Under the pieces are notes generated by a model. That model was given only the letters and a program-made list of their open reading frames with translations, was not told where the DNA came from and made no database searches. A stretch of 40,155 bases of DNA, taken from positions 1-40,155 of the forward strand of contig NZ_BMMS01000045.1 in the NCBI RefSeq assembly GCF_014646055.1. The letters run 5' to 3'. The position numbers and the translations under genes were made by a program. Positions 1 through 8,416 of the stretch are shown here, piece by piece (the first letter of the stretch is position 1; each line of letters starts with the position of its first letter). This DNA comes from Wenjunlia tyrosinilytica (GTDB lineage Bacteria; Actinomycetota; Actinomycetes; Streptomycetales; Streptomycetaceae).

Positions 1-3000
1 GTGGGCCGTTGGCTGCCGGACGGGACGTTGGAGTTCGTGGGACGCAATGATTTCCAGGTCAAGGTCCGGGGTTACCGGATCGAGCTCGGCGAGATCGAGG
101 CCCGACTGCTGGAGATCGACGCCGTCCGGGAAGCCGTCGTGGTGGCGCACGGTGATCGCCTCGACGCCTACTACGTGCCCGACAGCAGCATCGGGGTCGA
201 AACGCTGCGCGATGCGCTGAGTGAGGTCCTTCCTTCCTACATGGTGCCGTCGGCGTTTGTCGCGCTGGAGTCGCTGCCGTTGACCCCGAACGGGAAGGTG
301 GACCGGGACAAGCTTCCGGTGCCGGACGGTGGCGCGGTGGTGGCCCGCGGCTACCGGGCCCCGGTGGGTGTGGTGGAGGAGGTGCTGGCCGGGATCTGGT
401 CGGACCTGCTGAATGTGGAGCGCGTCGGGCGCGACGATGACTTCTTCGAACTCGGCGGGCACTCCCTGCTCGCGGTCTCGCTGGTGGAGCGGATGCGGCA
501 GGCCGGGCTGTCGTGTGATGTGCGGGCGGTGTTCACCACCCCCACCGTTGCCGGACTGGCCGCGGCGGTCGCGGCCGGAGGCGGCGCCGAGGTGTCGGTG
601 CCGCCGAACGCGATTCCGGCGGACGCCGATGTGATCACGCCGGGGATGCTGCCGCTGGTGGATCTGACCGAGGAACAGATCACCAAGGTGGTCGCCTCGG
701 TGTCCGGTGGCGCGGGCAACGTGCAGGACATCTACCCGCTCGCCCCGTTGCAGGAAGGCTTCCTCTTCCACCACGCGATGCACGAGGACGGCGACCCGTA
801 CTTGCTGTCCTTCCTGCTCACCATGGACACCCGGGCCGCGGTGGACCAATTCACGGCCGCGGTGCAGTCTGTTCTGGACCGGCACGACATCCTGCGTACG
901 TCGGTGGCGTGGGACGGCCTGCCTCGGCCGGTCCAGGTGGTCTGGCGACACGCCGCCCTGCCCGTGGAGGAGCTGTCGCTCGACGGGGCCGTCGATGCCG
1001 CCGCCGAGCTGCAGGCCAGGTTCGAGCCCCGGCACTACCGACTTGACCTGGGAACCGCGCCACTGCTGCGGGTGGCCACGGCGTACGACGAGCCGAACGA
1101 GCGGTGGCTGTTGCTGGTGCTGATGCATCATCTGGTCGGCGACCACACCACATTGGATGTGATGCGGGAGGAGATTCGTGCCCTGCTGACCGGTCGGGCC
1201 GGTGCGTTGCCGGAGCCGGTGCCGTACCGCAACGTGGTGGGCCAAGCCGTGCTGGGTACAACCCAGCAGGAGCACGAGGAGTTCTTCACCGAGCTGCTCG
1301 GCGATGTCGACGAGTCGACAGCGCCGTACGGCCTGCTCGACGTCCGCGGTGACGGCACCCGTATGGCCACGGTCTGCGTCGAGCTCGACCCGGCGGTGGC
1401 CCGGTCCCTGCGCGAACAGGCACACCAGCGGGGCGTGTCCCCGGCGAGCGTGTGCCACCTCGCCTGGGGCCTGGCGCTGTCGCGGCTGACCGGCCGCTCG
1501 GATGTCGTGTTCGGCACGGGGCTGTTCGGCCGACTGAGTGGCGGCGACGGGGCGGACCGCGGTATCGGCCTGTTCATCAACACCCTGCCGGTGCGGATCG
1601 CGGTCGGCACGGCGAGCGCGGCGGACGCCGTACGAGGGACCCATCACCTGCTCGCCGACCTGCTGGCGCACGAGCATGCCCCCCTGATGGTGGCGCAGCG
1701 GTGCAGCCGCGTCGCCGCCCCGGCGCCGCTGTTCACCAGCCTGCTCGTCTACCGGCACAGCCCTGTGACGGCCGCCGAACCGGACACCGAGGCGACGCCA
1801 TGGTCAGGTATGCAGGTGCTGCAGGCCGACGAGCGCACCACGTACCCGGTCGACGTTACGGTGGACGACCTCGGCGAGGGCTTCGTTCTGACTGTGAAGG
1901 TGGCCGAGCCGGTCGACCCGGAGCGGGTGTGCGCGCTGTTCGGCAGCGCCCTGACGACCGTGACCGAGGCCTTGGAGCGGGCGCCCGGAACCCCGGTACG
2001 GGACTTGGACGTCCTGCCTGCCGACGAGCGCGACCTCGTGCTGACCGCCTTCCCGGAGGCGGTGGGCCGGCGGGTGTACATCCTCGACCCGCAGGACCGC
2101 CCGGCTCCTATCGGTGTGACCGGTGAGCTGGCTGTCGGTGAGCTGGCGGTCGGTGAGTTGGCTGTCGGTCAGCCCGGCGCCGGGCTGCGGCGCACCGGTG
2201 AGCACGGCCGGTGGCGGGCCGACGGAACCCTCGAAGTGGTGACTCCGGAGGGGGAGGCCGGGGACGTTCCCGGTCGCACTGGTCCGGCGGAGCCCGCGTA
2301 CGAGGCCCCGCGCGGAGAGGTCGAGGAGAAGATCGCGGAGATCTGGGCGCGGTTGCTCGACGTGCACCGCATCGGCCGCCACGACAGCTTCTTCGAGCGC
2401 GGTGGTCAGTCCCTGCTTGCGATCCAGGTCGGACTGGAGTGCAAGAGGGCGGGCCTGGACGTGACGGTCGCCGACTTGTTCGCGTACCCCCGGCTCAAGG
2501 ATCTCGCGCATGCCCTGGCCGGGCGGTCGGGGGCGGCCGGGCCGGCCGCCCTCGAGGACCGGGCCGTGGTGCTGCGCGCCGGGGACCGCCGCCGCGCGCC
2601 GCTGTTCCTGGTGCATGACGGCGACGGATACCTGCTCTACGGTCGGGCGCTGCTGCCGTATCTCGACGAGGACCAGCCGGTGTACGGCCTCCCGGTGGAC
2701 CCGGCCGGACCGGATGGCATGCGTACGGTCGAGGGCAGTGCGGCCCGGATGGTCCGGCTGATCCGTCAGGTGCAGCCGGAAGGGCCGTACAGGGTGGCCG
2801 GCTACTCCAGCGGCGGGACGCTGGCGTACGAGATCGGGGTCCAGTTGCGTGGCCTGGACCAGCGGGTGGACTTCGTCGGGCTGATCGACACCCACTTCCC
2901 AGGTGACGCCGGCTTCTTCGCCGACGTGCTGGACAGCGACGAGGGCTTCCTGCTGCGCATGTACGAGCGGCTGGCCCAGGGCGATCCGGACTGGGAGGCG

Positions 3001-4218
3001 AAGGTCCGCGGGCTCGCCGCGTCCGGACCGCACGACTTCACCGCGCTCGTCGAGGCCGTGGGGGCGGTGTGGCCCTCGGAGATGACGGTGACGGAGTTCC
3101 GGGCCGCGGTCTCTGCCATGCGGGCGATGCTGCGCGCCGAGACCGGGTACGTGGTCCAGCCCAGCACCGTCCCGGTGCACCTGTTCCGGGCCGCTGAGCC
3201 GACCGGCAGCGCCGAGCCGGACGAGATGCTCGGCTGGGGCCGGGTGCTCACTCCGCATACGGTCACTGTGACCACCGTCCCGGGCGATCACCAGACGATG
3301 CTGGTGGCGCCGAACCTGGACCGGTTCGGGGCGGATTTCGCGGCCGCGCTGCACAGTGTCGGCACGCCGCGGCGTGCAGACACGTATCAGCCGGTGGTGA
3401 CGCTCCAGCGCGGACGGCCCGGCACGCACCCGACGGTGTTCTGCGTGCCCGGTGCGGGCGCGGGCGTGGTCAGCTTCAGCGACCTGGTGTCCCGGCTGGG
3501 CCGGGACTGGACCGTGTACGGCCTGCAGCCGCGCGGCCTGGACGGCACGGACGTGCCGCACAGCAGCGTGACCGCGGCCGCCCGCGCCTACCTGGACGGG
3601 ATCGCGCGCACCGGTATCGGCGGACCGCTGCACCTGGTCGGCCACTCGTTCGGCGGCTGGGTGGCCTACGAGATGGCCACCATGCTGCGGGCCGAGGGCC
3701 GGGACGTGACGTTGACCATCGTCGACAGTGAGGTTCCCGATCCGGCGGGTGCGCCCGCCCGGCAACACAGCCATCTCCAGGTGCTCACCCGCTGGCTGGA
3801 GGTCTTCGAGCTGACTGTCGAGCAGCCGTTGGGCCTCACCGCCGAGCGGCTCGCGGCACAACCGCTGACCGCGCAGCTGACCGCGGTCCACGGTCGGCTG
3901 GTCCACTTCGGACTGGCCTCCGCCCGCACCACACCGAGCTACTTGCGAGGTCCGCTGACGACGTTCGCCGCCGCGGTCCGGACGACGTACACCCCCCGGC
4001 ACGCCTACCCGGGCCCGGTGCACATGGTGTTCGCCGACGATCCCCGCCAGACCGAAGCGGAGAACGACCTCGAGTGCGCCGAGCGGGAGCGGGGCTGGGC
4101 CGCCTGGATCGCGGATCTGCACGTCTCCCGGGCCCCCGGAAATCACATGACCACCCTCGATACGCCGCATGTCGACGCCATTGCCGCACTGCTGCGACAA
4201 CGCCGTACGGATTGCTGA
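1..4218 (+). CDS. NRPS, 3' part: A(end)-PCP-dual C/E-relic A-PCP-TE-TE
   Basis: This is the C-terminal part of a nonribosomal peptide synthetase; the reading frame is open at base 1, so the gene starts upstream. In order: the end of an A domain (A8 motif near residues 14-33, A10 with Lys99), a PCP (GGHSL, Ser155), and a condensation domain. The latter has HHxxxD at His376-His377...Asp381 and the extra N-terminal HH...GD signature at 257-265, typical of dual condensation/epimerization domains. Then comes only a scrap of an A domain (about 690-745), a second PCP (GGQSL, Ser804) and two thioesterases (Ser936 in GYSSG with His1097; Ser1216 in GHSFG with His1382). Both TE active sites look intact. 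As the final module it should release the peptide by hydrolysis or cyclisation. The last module cannot activate its own amino acid. The stop codon lies inside the first of the 11-nt repeats at 4214-4242. Product unknown. Confidence 0.95.
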   Translation: MGRWLPDGTLEFVGRNDFQVKVRGYRIELGEIEARLLEIDAVREAVVVAHGDRLDAYYVPDSSIGVETLRDALSEVLPSYMVPSAFVALESLPLTPNGKVDRDKLPVPDGGAVVARGYRAPVGVVEEVLAGIWSDLLNVERVGRDDDFFELGGHSLLAVSLVERMRQAGLSCDVRAVFTTPTVAGLAAAVAAGGGAEVSVPPNAIPADADVITPGMLPLVDLTEEQITKVVASVSGGAGNVQDIYPLAPLQEGFLFHHAMHEDGDPYLLSFLLTMDTRAAVDQFTAAVQSVLDRHDILRTSVAWDGLPRPVQVVWRHAALPVEELSLDGAVDAAAELQARFEPRHYRLDLGTAPLLRVATAYDEPNERWLLLVLMHHLVGDHTTLDVMREEIRALLTGRAGALPEPVPYRNVVGQAVLGTTQQEHEEFFTELLGDVDESTAPYGLLDVRGDGTRMATVCVELDPAVARSLREQAHQRGVSPASVCHLAWGLALSRLTGRSDVVFGTGLFGRLSGGDGADRGIGLFINTLPVRIAVGTASAADAVRGTHHLLADLLAHEHAPLMVAQRCSRVAAPAPLFTSLLVYRHSPVTAAEPDTEATPWSGMQVLQADERTTYPVDVTVDDLGEGFVLTVKVAEPVDPERVCALFGSALTTVTEALERAPGTPVRDLDVLPADERDLVLTAFPEAVGRRVYILDPQDRPAPIGVTGELAVGELAVGELAVGQPGAGLRRTGEHGRWRADGTLEVVTPEGEAGDVPGRTGPAEPAYEAPRGEVEEKIAEIWARLLDVHRIGRHDSFFERGGQSLLAIQVGLECKRAGLDVTVADLFAYPRLKDLAHALAGRSGAAGPAALEDRAVVLRAGDRRRAPLFLVHDGDGYLLYGRALLPYLDEDQPVYGLPVDPAGPDGMRTVEGSAARMVRLIRQVQPEGPYRVAGYSSGGTLAYEIGVQLRGLDQRVDFVGLIDTHFPGDAGFFADVLDSDEGFLLRMYERLAQGDPDWEAKVRGLAASGPHDFTALVEAVGAVWPSEMTVTEFRAAVSAMRAMLRAETGYVVQPSTVPVHLFRAAEPTGSAEPDEMLGWGRVLTPHTVTVTTVPGDHQTMLVAPNLDRFGADFAAALHSVGTPRRADTYQPVVTLQRGRPGTHPTVFCVPGAGAGVVSFSDLVSRLGRDWTVYGLQPRGLDGTDVPHSSVTAAARAYLDGIARTGIGGPLHLVGHSFGGWVAYEMATMLRAEGRDVTLTIVDSEVPDPAGAPARQHSHLQVLTRWLEVFELTVEQPLGLTAERLAAQPLTAQLTAVHGRLVHFGLASARTTPSYLRGPLTTFAAAVRTTYTPRHAYPGPVHMVFADDPRQTEAENDLECAERERGWAAWIADLHVSRAPGNHMTTLDTPHVDAIAALLRQRRTDC
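2122..2166 (+). repeat. Three 15-bp in-frame tandem repeats in the relic A domain
   Basis: Three consecutive 15-nt units (2122-2136, 2137-2151, 2152-2166) each encode Gly-Glu-Leu-Ala-Val (residues 708-722). The unit derives from the GEL motif that normally follows the A5 region of an A domain. The repeats mark the point where most of the domain is missing, so slippage or recombination at this spot is a likely part of how it was lost. Confidence 0.85.
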
Positions 4219-4242
4219 CCACCGGCTGACCGACTGCTGAGC
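4214..4242 (+). promoter_or_regulatory. Putative SARP box before mbtH: three heptamers at 11-nt period
   Basis: Heptamers GCTGACC (4214), GCTGACC (4225) and GCTGAGC (4236) are separated by exactly 4 nt, giving an 11-nt period. SARP regulators bind direct heptamer repeats of this layout next to the -10 region. A possible -10 (CATTAT) lies at 4254-4259. The core CTGA recurs at the same period, on the other strand, at 9211-9258, and the sequence just downstream of the last repeat (CAAA-GC) is shared too. The likely target is the mbtH and A-domain pair. Binding by the SARP encoded at 11068-11988 is inferred. Confidence 0.6.
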
Positions 4243-4320
4243 AAAAGCACAGCCATTATTCCGGCGCACCATCCGGAGCGCCATGATGTAACCGGGCCGC
4301 GGATTCCGCCGCCCACCGAA

Positions 4321-4338
4321 TTCCGGAGGATTCCGGAA
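4321..4338. promoter_or_regulatory. Inverted repeat just upstream of mbtH
   Basis: TTCCGG and CCGGAA flank a 6-nt spacer, ending 20 nt before the mbtH start and just ahead of its ribosome binding site. It could be an operator or a leader hairpin. There is no evidence for a specific regulator. Confidence 0.3.
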
Positions 4339-4358
4339 CTCCCGAAAGGACACGAGTG

Positions 4359-4568
4359 ATGATCAATGTATTCGACGATCCGGACGGTCAGTTCGTCGCC
4401 GTGGTGAACGCGGAGAATCAGCATTCGCTGTGGCCGACCGCCCTCGGCGTACCGGGCGGCTGGACGGTCGTGCACGGCCCGGACACCCGGCAGAACTGCC
4501 TCGACTACATCGAGGACAACTGGACCGACATGCGCCCGGCGAGTCTGATCCGGGAATCGGCCGGCTGA
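4359..4568 (+). CDS. MbtH-like protein
   Basis: A 69-residue protein of the MbtH family, small partners that bind NRPS adenylation domains and are often needed for their folding or activity. It shows the family features: start MINVFDDPDG, the QHSLWP segment, GGWTVVHGP and the C-terminal LDYIEDNWTDMRP. The ATG at 4359 is preferred over the GTG at 4356, because AAGGA sits 8 nt upstream of the ATG and the family begins at this methionine. It lies 140 bp after the NRPS and 31 bp before a free-standing A domain. It is probably co-transcribed with the latter and could serve both that enzyme and the NRPS. Confidence 0.95.
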   Translation: MINVFDDPDGQFVAVVNAENQHSLWPTALGVPGGWTVVHGPDTRQNCLDYIEDNWTDMRPASLIRESAG

Positions 4569-4599
4569 GCGGCCCGGCGGGACGGGGGAGGGAGACCGC

Positions 4600-6126
4600 G
4601 TGACATCCATCGATCTGTCGGCCCGCACCGGCGGCCTGCACGACCTGGTGACCGCGCGGGCGCGGGCGGCGCCTGAGGCCGTGGCGGTCACGCTCGGCCC
4701 TGCGTCCATCAGCTACGGCGATCTGATCGATCGCGCGGAGCGGCTCGCCCGGCGCCTTCTTGAGGCCGGCGTCCGGCCGTGGGACTTCGTCGGGGTGGCG
4801 GTGGACCGCTCCCTCGACGCCGTCACCGGGCTCCTCGGCGTCCTGCTGTGCGGCGCCGCGTATGTGCCGATCGCTGCCGAACTGCCGGCCGAGCGGATCC
4901 GGGTGATCGCGGTCGACGCGAAGCTCGGCGTGGTGACCGGGTCCGGCGCCCCGGTCGCCGCCGCGATCCCGGCCCGGTGGATCCCGGCTGACGGGACCGG
5001 GCCGGCCGACGGGGACCTGCCGGACTCCGACCCGGACCGGCCCGCGTACGCCATCTTCACGTCCGGATCGACCGGGCGACCCAAGGGCGTGGTGGTCTCG
5101 CACCGGGCGGTGGTCGCGTCGACGCTGGCCCGGTTCGGCGTCTACCCCTACGACGACGTCACCTACCTGATGCTCGCGCCACTGACCATCGACGCCGCCG
5201 TCGCCGGCCTCTTCTTCACACTCGCCGCCGGCGGCCGGGTGGTGATACCCACCCCGGACGAGGTGCTCGACCCGCAGCTGCTCGCCGACCTGGTACGTGA
5301 CCGTGCGGTCAGCCACCTGGACGGCCTGCCGTCCCAGTACGCGGCACTGCTGCGCTTCCACCCCGAGTCGCTGACCGGCCTGCGGTGCGTCATCGCGGGC
5401 GGCGAGAGCCTGCACCACGCCGTGGTCCGCGAGCACCTGGCGGCCCTGCCCGACACCCTGCTGTTCAACGAGTACGGGCCGACCGAGGGCACCGTGTGGG
5501 CCACCGTGCACCGATGCACCTCGGCCGATACCGGCCCGCTGGTCCCGATCGGACGGCCGATCACCGGGGTCCGGGCCACTGTCCGAGCGGCCGACCTGAC
5601 CGCGGCCGAACCCGGTGCCCTCGGCGAGATCTACCTCGGCGGCGCCGGGCTGGCGTGGAGCTACCTCGGCCGGCCCGCCCTGACCGCGGAACGGTTCGTC
5701 GCCGACCCGGATCCCCGGTTCCCGGGCCGGCGGATGTACCGCACCGGCGACCTGGGCCATGTGACCCCGGACGGCGACCTGGTCTTCCAGGGCCGCGACG
5801 ACAACCTGGTCAAGGTCCGCGGCTTCCGCGTCGAACTCGGCGAGCTCGAGGCACATTTGCTGCAGCATCCGGATCTGGCGGACGCGGCCGTCGTGCCGCA
5901 CGCTGCCCCGACCGGCCTGCGCCTGGTCGCGGTGGTGGCGTTCGCCCCGGGCCGGTCCGTCGGCGGCCGGGCGCTGGCCGCCTTCCTGGCCGACCGGCTG
6001 CCCGCCTACATGCTGCCCACCCGCTGGCGGCAGGTGCCCGAGCTGCCGCGGACCGGCAACGGCAAGGTGGACCGGGCTCTGCTCCGCGCGTCCGCCACGA
6101 CGGTGGGCGCCGAACTGCCGACCTGA
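4600..6126 (+). CDS. Stand-alone amino acid adenylation domain
   Basis: A 508-residue free-standing AMP-forming adenylation enzyme with no carrier domain. It has A3 (TSGSTGRPKG), A5 (NEYGPTEG), A7 (YRTGDLG), A8 (GRDDNLVKVRGFRVELGELE) and A10 with its lysine (GNGKVDR). It is of amino-acid type: the substrate-pocket Asp is present in IDAAVAG. Aligning by eye to GrsA I read the pocket as D-A-A-G-I-G-E-V-W-K, which I cannot assign to a substrate. The GTG start at 4600 follows a GGAGGGAG site. Two jobs fit: loading in trans the last NRPS module, whose own A domain is a relic, or charging the free carrier protein at 8151-8405, with the aminoacyl thioester then oxidised by the neighbouring flavoenzymes. 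The gene converges on the ACAD operon across a hairpin-rich repeat block. Confidence 0.9.
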   Translation: MTSIDLSARTGGLHDLVTARARAAPEAVAVTLGPASISYGDLIDRAERLARRLLEAGVRPWDFVGVAVDRSLDAVTGLLGVLLCGAAYVPIAAELPAERIRVIAVDAKLGVVTGSGAPVAAAIPARWIPADGTGPADGDLPDSDPDRPAYAIFTSGSTGRPKGVVVSHRAVVASTLARFGVYPYDDVTYLMLAPLTIDAAVAGLFFTLAAGGRVVIPTPDEVLDPQLLADLVRDRAVSHLDGLPSQYAALLRFHPESLTGLRCVIAGGESLHHAVVREHLAALPDTLLFNEYGPTEGTVWATVHRCTSADTGPLVPIGRPITGVRATVRAADLTAAEPGALGEIYLGGAGLAWSYLGRPALTAERFVADPDPRFPGRRMYRTGDLGHVTPDGDLVFQGRDDNLVKVRGFRVELGELEAHLLQHPDLADAAVVPHAAPTGLRLVAVVAFAPGRSVGGRALAAFLADRLPAYMLPTRWRQVPELPRTGNGKVDRALLRASATTVGAELPT

Positions 6127-6356
6127 TCGGCGGGACCGGCCGTCGTGTGGGGACCCTGCTCGGCGGGACCCGCCGTCATGTGGGGATCCTGCTCGGCCGG
6201 ACGGCTGGTCCGGCCGTCTCGCGGGGATCCTGCTCGGCGGGATCCGCTGTCTCGTGGGGATCCTGCTCGGCCGGACGGCTGGTCCGGCCGTCTCGCGGGG
6301 ATCCCGCTCGGCGGGATCCGCTGTCTCGTGGGGATCCTGCTCGGCCGGACCGGCCG
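6127..6356. repeat. Hairpin-rich tandem repeat block between convergent genes
   Basis: The whole gap between the A-domain stop and the ACAD stop consists of two alternating related units: 33 nt (6156-6188, 6230-6262, 6304-6336) and 41 nt (6189-6229, 6263-6303), with partial copies at each edge. Units begin CTGCTCGGC and end GGGGATC or similar. The 41-nt unit contains a perfect stem, CGGCCGGAC/GTCCGGCCG, around a short loop. The 6230-6303 pair repeats a 74-nt composite almost exactly. The last partial copy runs into the 3' end of the ACAD gene. It may act as a bidirectional terminator or mRNA-end protector. Confidence 0.85.
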
Positions 6357-7082
6357 TCATGTGGAGGCGGGGGCGGCGGCCAGCCAGCGCTCCCCGGCCG
6401 CCTGCCACAGGCTGCGCGGGGATCCGCAGAGTTCGGTCAGGGCGTACGCGCCGCGGTAGCGTCGGACCACGTCCGGGTCGCTGGTGCCCGCCGCGCCGAA
6501 CGCTTGTACGAGTGTGTGCGCGCAGGTCAGCGCCGCTGCCACGCTCGCAGCCGCGGCAGCCGGTGCGGCATGGCCGGCCGGGCGGCCCCGGTCCTCGTAC
6601 CAGGCGGCGTGCCAGACCGCGATCCGGGCCAGGGCCAGGTCCAGGGCGGACTCGGCGAGGCGGTGCGAGGTGCCCTGGTACTCGATCTGCCGTCGGCCCG
6701 TGATCACCCGATCGGCCGCACGATCCTGCGCCACCTCCAGGCATTCGCGGCCGAGACCCACCCCGTAGGCCGCGCAGAGCAACAGGTCGCGGTCGGTCGT
6801 GGGGGTGGCCGGTTGGGCGCTCGGCACGACATCCGGCAGTTTCTCGCCGGGATGGGCGTCGAGGAACGCGAACGCCGCCCGTACCGTCGTGATGTCGTGG
6901 CAGCTTGCGCCCAGTTCCTCCAGCGCGAGGCACCACTCCACCAGCCCGCCGTCGGCCAGGGTCGCGGTGACACCGGCTTGCCGCAGAACCGCCCAGCCGG
7001 AGCCGGCAGGCGAAACCGCCAGCAGGGCGGTCCGCACGGCGCCAAGCAGATTCCGCTGGTCGTCGTCGAGATCCAGATTCAC
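6357..7082 (-). CDS. Short acyl-CoA-dehydrogenase-like protein lacking the middle domain
   Basis: A 241-residue protein with the N-terminal helical segment of the acyl-CoA dehydrogenase (ACAD) family (residues 1-75) followed, after a short linker, by a C-terminal helical bundle (about 100-240; GRRQIEYQGTSHRLAE, ALDLALARIAVWHAAW). The central beta-domain that covers FAD in normal ACADs (380-400 residues) appears absent. The GTG start overlaps the TGA of the full-size ACAD upstream by 4 nt (GTGA), so the two are translationally coupled. Actinobacteria are known to build heteromeric ACADs from paired subunits, so this is probably the non-catalytic partner of the 7079-8161 product. That pairing is inferred. 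The end of the gene merges with a repeat block. Confidence 0.75.
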   Translation of the reverse strand: MNLDLDDDQRNLLGAVRTALLAVSPAGSGWAVLRQAGVTATLADGGLVEWCLALEELGASCHDITTVRAAFAFLDAHPGEKLPDVVPSAQPATPTTDRDLLLCAAYGVGLGRECLEVAQDRAADRVITGRRQIEYQGTSHRLAESALDLALARIAVWHAAWYEDRGRPAGHAAPAAAAASVAAALTCAHTLVQAFGAAGTSDPDVVRRYRGAYALTELCGSPRSLWQAAGERWLAAAPAST

Positions 7083-8161
7083 CGTACGGCCCGTCCGATC
7101 GGGAAGTCAGTGGCGATGAGGTCGAGCTGCAACTCCTGGGGGCCGCCCGAGATGGTCAGCTCCGGGGCCTCGTCCACGGCCGCGCTGAGCTCCGGCGTCG
7201 GCGCCAGTTCCTCGCCCGCCCACCGGGCCACCGCCTGACCGGCCCGCGCGCACGCCAGCTTCGAGTACGCGATCAGGACCTCGTCGACGTCGAGGACGTC
7301 GGCCGTGTGCATGGCGTGGAACGCGAGCGCGCGTGCCCCGGCCACCTGGGCCCGCAGCCGGACCAGGTCGCCGGCCGCCGCCGCCCGGGCCGCCCGGGGC
7401 AGCCGGTGGAACTCCGTCTCGGTGGCGCGCATCCAGGACGTCGCCCGGGACAGGCACTCGAACCCGGCCCGCTCGAAACCGATCGTGGACGGCAGCAGCG
7501 ACCATCCGCGGTGCAGCGGCCCGACCAGGGCGTCCGGGCCCACGTAGGCGCCGTCGATCGTGACCTCGAAATAGGGGTCGCCGAGCGCCCGGGGCACCGG
7601 CGTCATCTGGATCGCCGGGTCGGTCAGGTCGAGCAGGAACAGGCTGATCCCGTCGTACCGGCTCCGGCCGGCCCGGGTCCGCGCCGAGCACAGGGCGATC
7701 CCGGACCGGTCGGTGCTCACGCTCCAGGTCTTGACGCCGGTGATCCGCCAGCCCCCGCTGTCCGGGGTGGCCGTGGCCCGGATCGCGGCCGAGTCGCTGC
7801 CGGCGCCCGGCTCGGACAGCAGGAGGCTGCCGAACAACCGGCCGGCCGCGATCTTGGGCAGCCAGCGGGCCTGCTGTTCCGCGCTGCCGAAGGCGAGCAG
7901 CGCGCCGCCCACGGCCTGCACCGTGACGATGTGGATCACATCCGGCAGGCCGCGGGCACCCATCCGCTCGGCGGCGGCCACATGGTGTGCCAGACTCAGC
8001 CCGCGCCCGCCGAACGCGGCCGGATAGTGCACGGCCAGCAGCCGCTCGGCGCCGAGCCGGGCGAACAGGGCCAGCGGATCCGTGCCGGGCGGCGCGGCGT
8101 CCAGCACGCGGTCCACCTCGTCGGCCAGCCGTGCCTGCGCGGCGTCGAGTTCAGGACGCAT
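7079..8161 (-). CDS. Acyl-CoA-dehydrogenase-like flavoprotein
   Basis: A 360-residue flavoprotein of the acyl-CoA dehydrogenase family. Visible are the N-terminal helical domain, the FAD/substrate segment SEPGAGSDSAA with the following WRITGVKTWSV, and the C-terminal TISGGPQELQ, which matches the conserved GGTxEIQ region. The ATG at 8161 lies inside the carrier-protein gene, whose stop it overlaps by 11 nt; its own stop overlaps the next gene by 4 nt. In such a context ACAD enzymes commonly oxidise acyl groups held on a carrier protein, as in pyrrole formation from prolyl-PCP. Here the substrate is probably an aminoacyl or acyl group on the adjacent PCP. It could also act on a fatty acyl chain, but no fatty acyl-AMP ligase is seen nearby. 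Confidence 0.85.
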   Translation of the reverse strand: MRPELDAAQARLADEVDRVLDAAPPGTDPLALFARLGAERLLAVHYPAAFGGRGLSLAHHVAAAERMGARGLPDVIHIVTVQAVGGALLAFGSAEQQARWLPKIAAGRLFGSLLLSEPGAGSDSAAIRATATPDSGGWRITGVKTWSVSTDRSGIALCSARTRAGRSRYDGISLFLLDLTDPAIQMTPVPRALGDPYFEVTIDGAYVGPDALVGPLHRGWSLLPSTIGFERAGFECLSRATSWMRATETEFHRLPRAARAAAAGDLVRLRAQVAGARALAFHAMHTADVLDVDEVLIAYSKLACARAGQAVARWAGEELAPTPELSAAVDEAPELTISGGPQELQLDLIATDFPIGRAVR

Positions 8162-8405
8162 GGCTGGCTTGCTCGGCCGTCGCCCGGACCTGCTCCACGG
8201 ACGCCGCGAGGTCGCGCAGCGTCGGGTTCGCGAAAATCTGTGCCACCCGCAGCCGCAGCCCGGTCTGCCGGGCGAGCCGGCCGATCAGATGCATCGCGGT
8301 GATGCTGTCCCCGCCGGCCGAGAAGAAGTCCTCGTCCATGGTCAGGTCGGGGCGGTCCAGCAATTCCCGGGCGAGCTCGAGCACAAGCGCCTGGTCGTCC
8401 ATCAT
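8151..8405 (-). CDS. Free-standing peptidyl/acyl carrier protein
   Basis: An 84-residue carrier protein with the phosphopantetheine site GGDSITAMHL (Ser34 counting from the first Met), preceded by EDFFSAGG and followed by the usual IFANPTLRDLA helix. There are two adjacent ATG codons (8405, 8402); GGAAGGA stands just ahead of both, and the second has the better spacing. The gene begins 12 nt after the hydrolase stop and ends inside the start of the ACAD gene. It probably carries the substrate that the flavoenzymes modify. The candidate loading enzyme is the A domain at 4600-6126. Confidence 0.92.
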   Translation of the reverse strand: MMDDQALVLELARELLDRPDLTMDEDFFSAGGDSITAMHLIGRLARQTGLRLRVAQIFANPTLRDLAASVEQVRATAEQASHAS

Positions 8406-8416
8406 CTGTCCTTCCG

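Noticed and set aside
1804-4353. Very long minus-strand open frame (849 codons) opposite the NRPS
   Set aside because: It is the antisense of a clear NRPS in very GC-rich DNA, has Arg/Gly/His-rich composition and shows no domain or ribosome binding site.
6127-6356. CRISPR array
   Set aside because: The repeats are contiguous and self-complementary, with no unique spacers and no cas genes in the window.
4363-6936. Long minus-strand open frame (857 codons) across the A domain and repeats
   Set aside because: It crosses the hairpin repeat block and is antisense to conserved A-domain motifs; composition is shadow-like.
6357-8161. Lipid-tail desaturation genes as in ramoplanin or friulimicin clusters
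   Set aside because: Possible, but no fatty acyl-AMP ligase or starter condensation domain is visible; the only activating enzyme nearby is of amino-acid type, so I did not make this the main reading.
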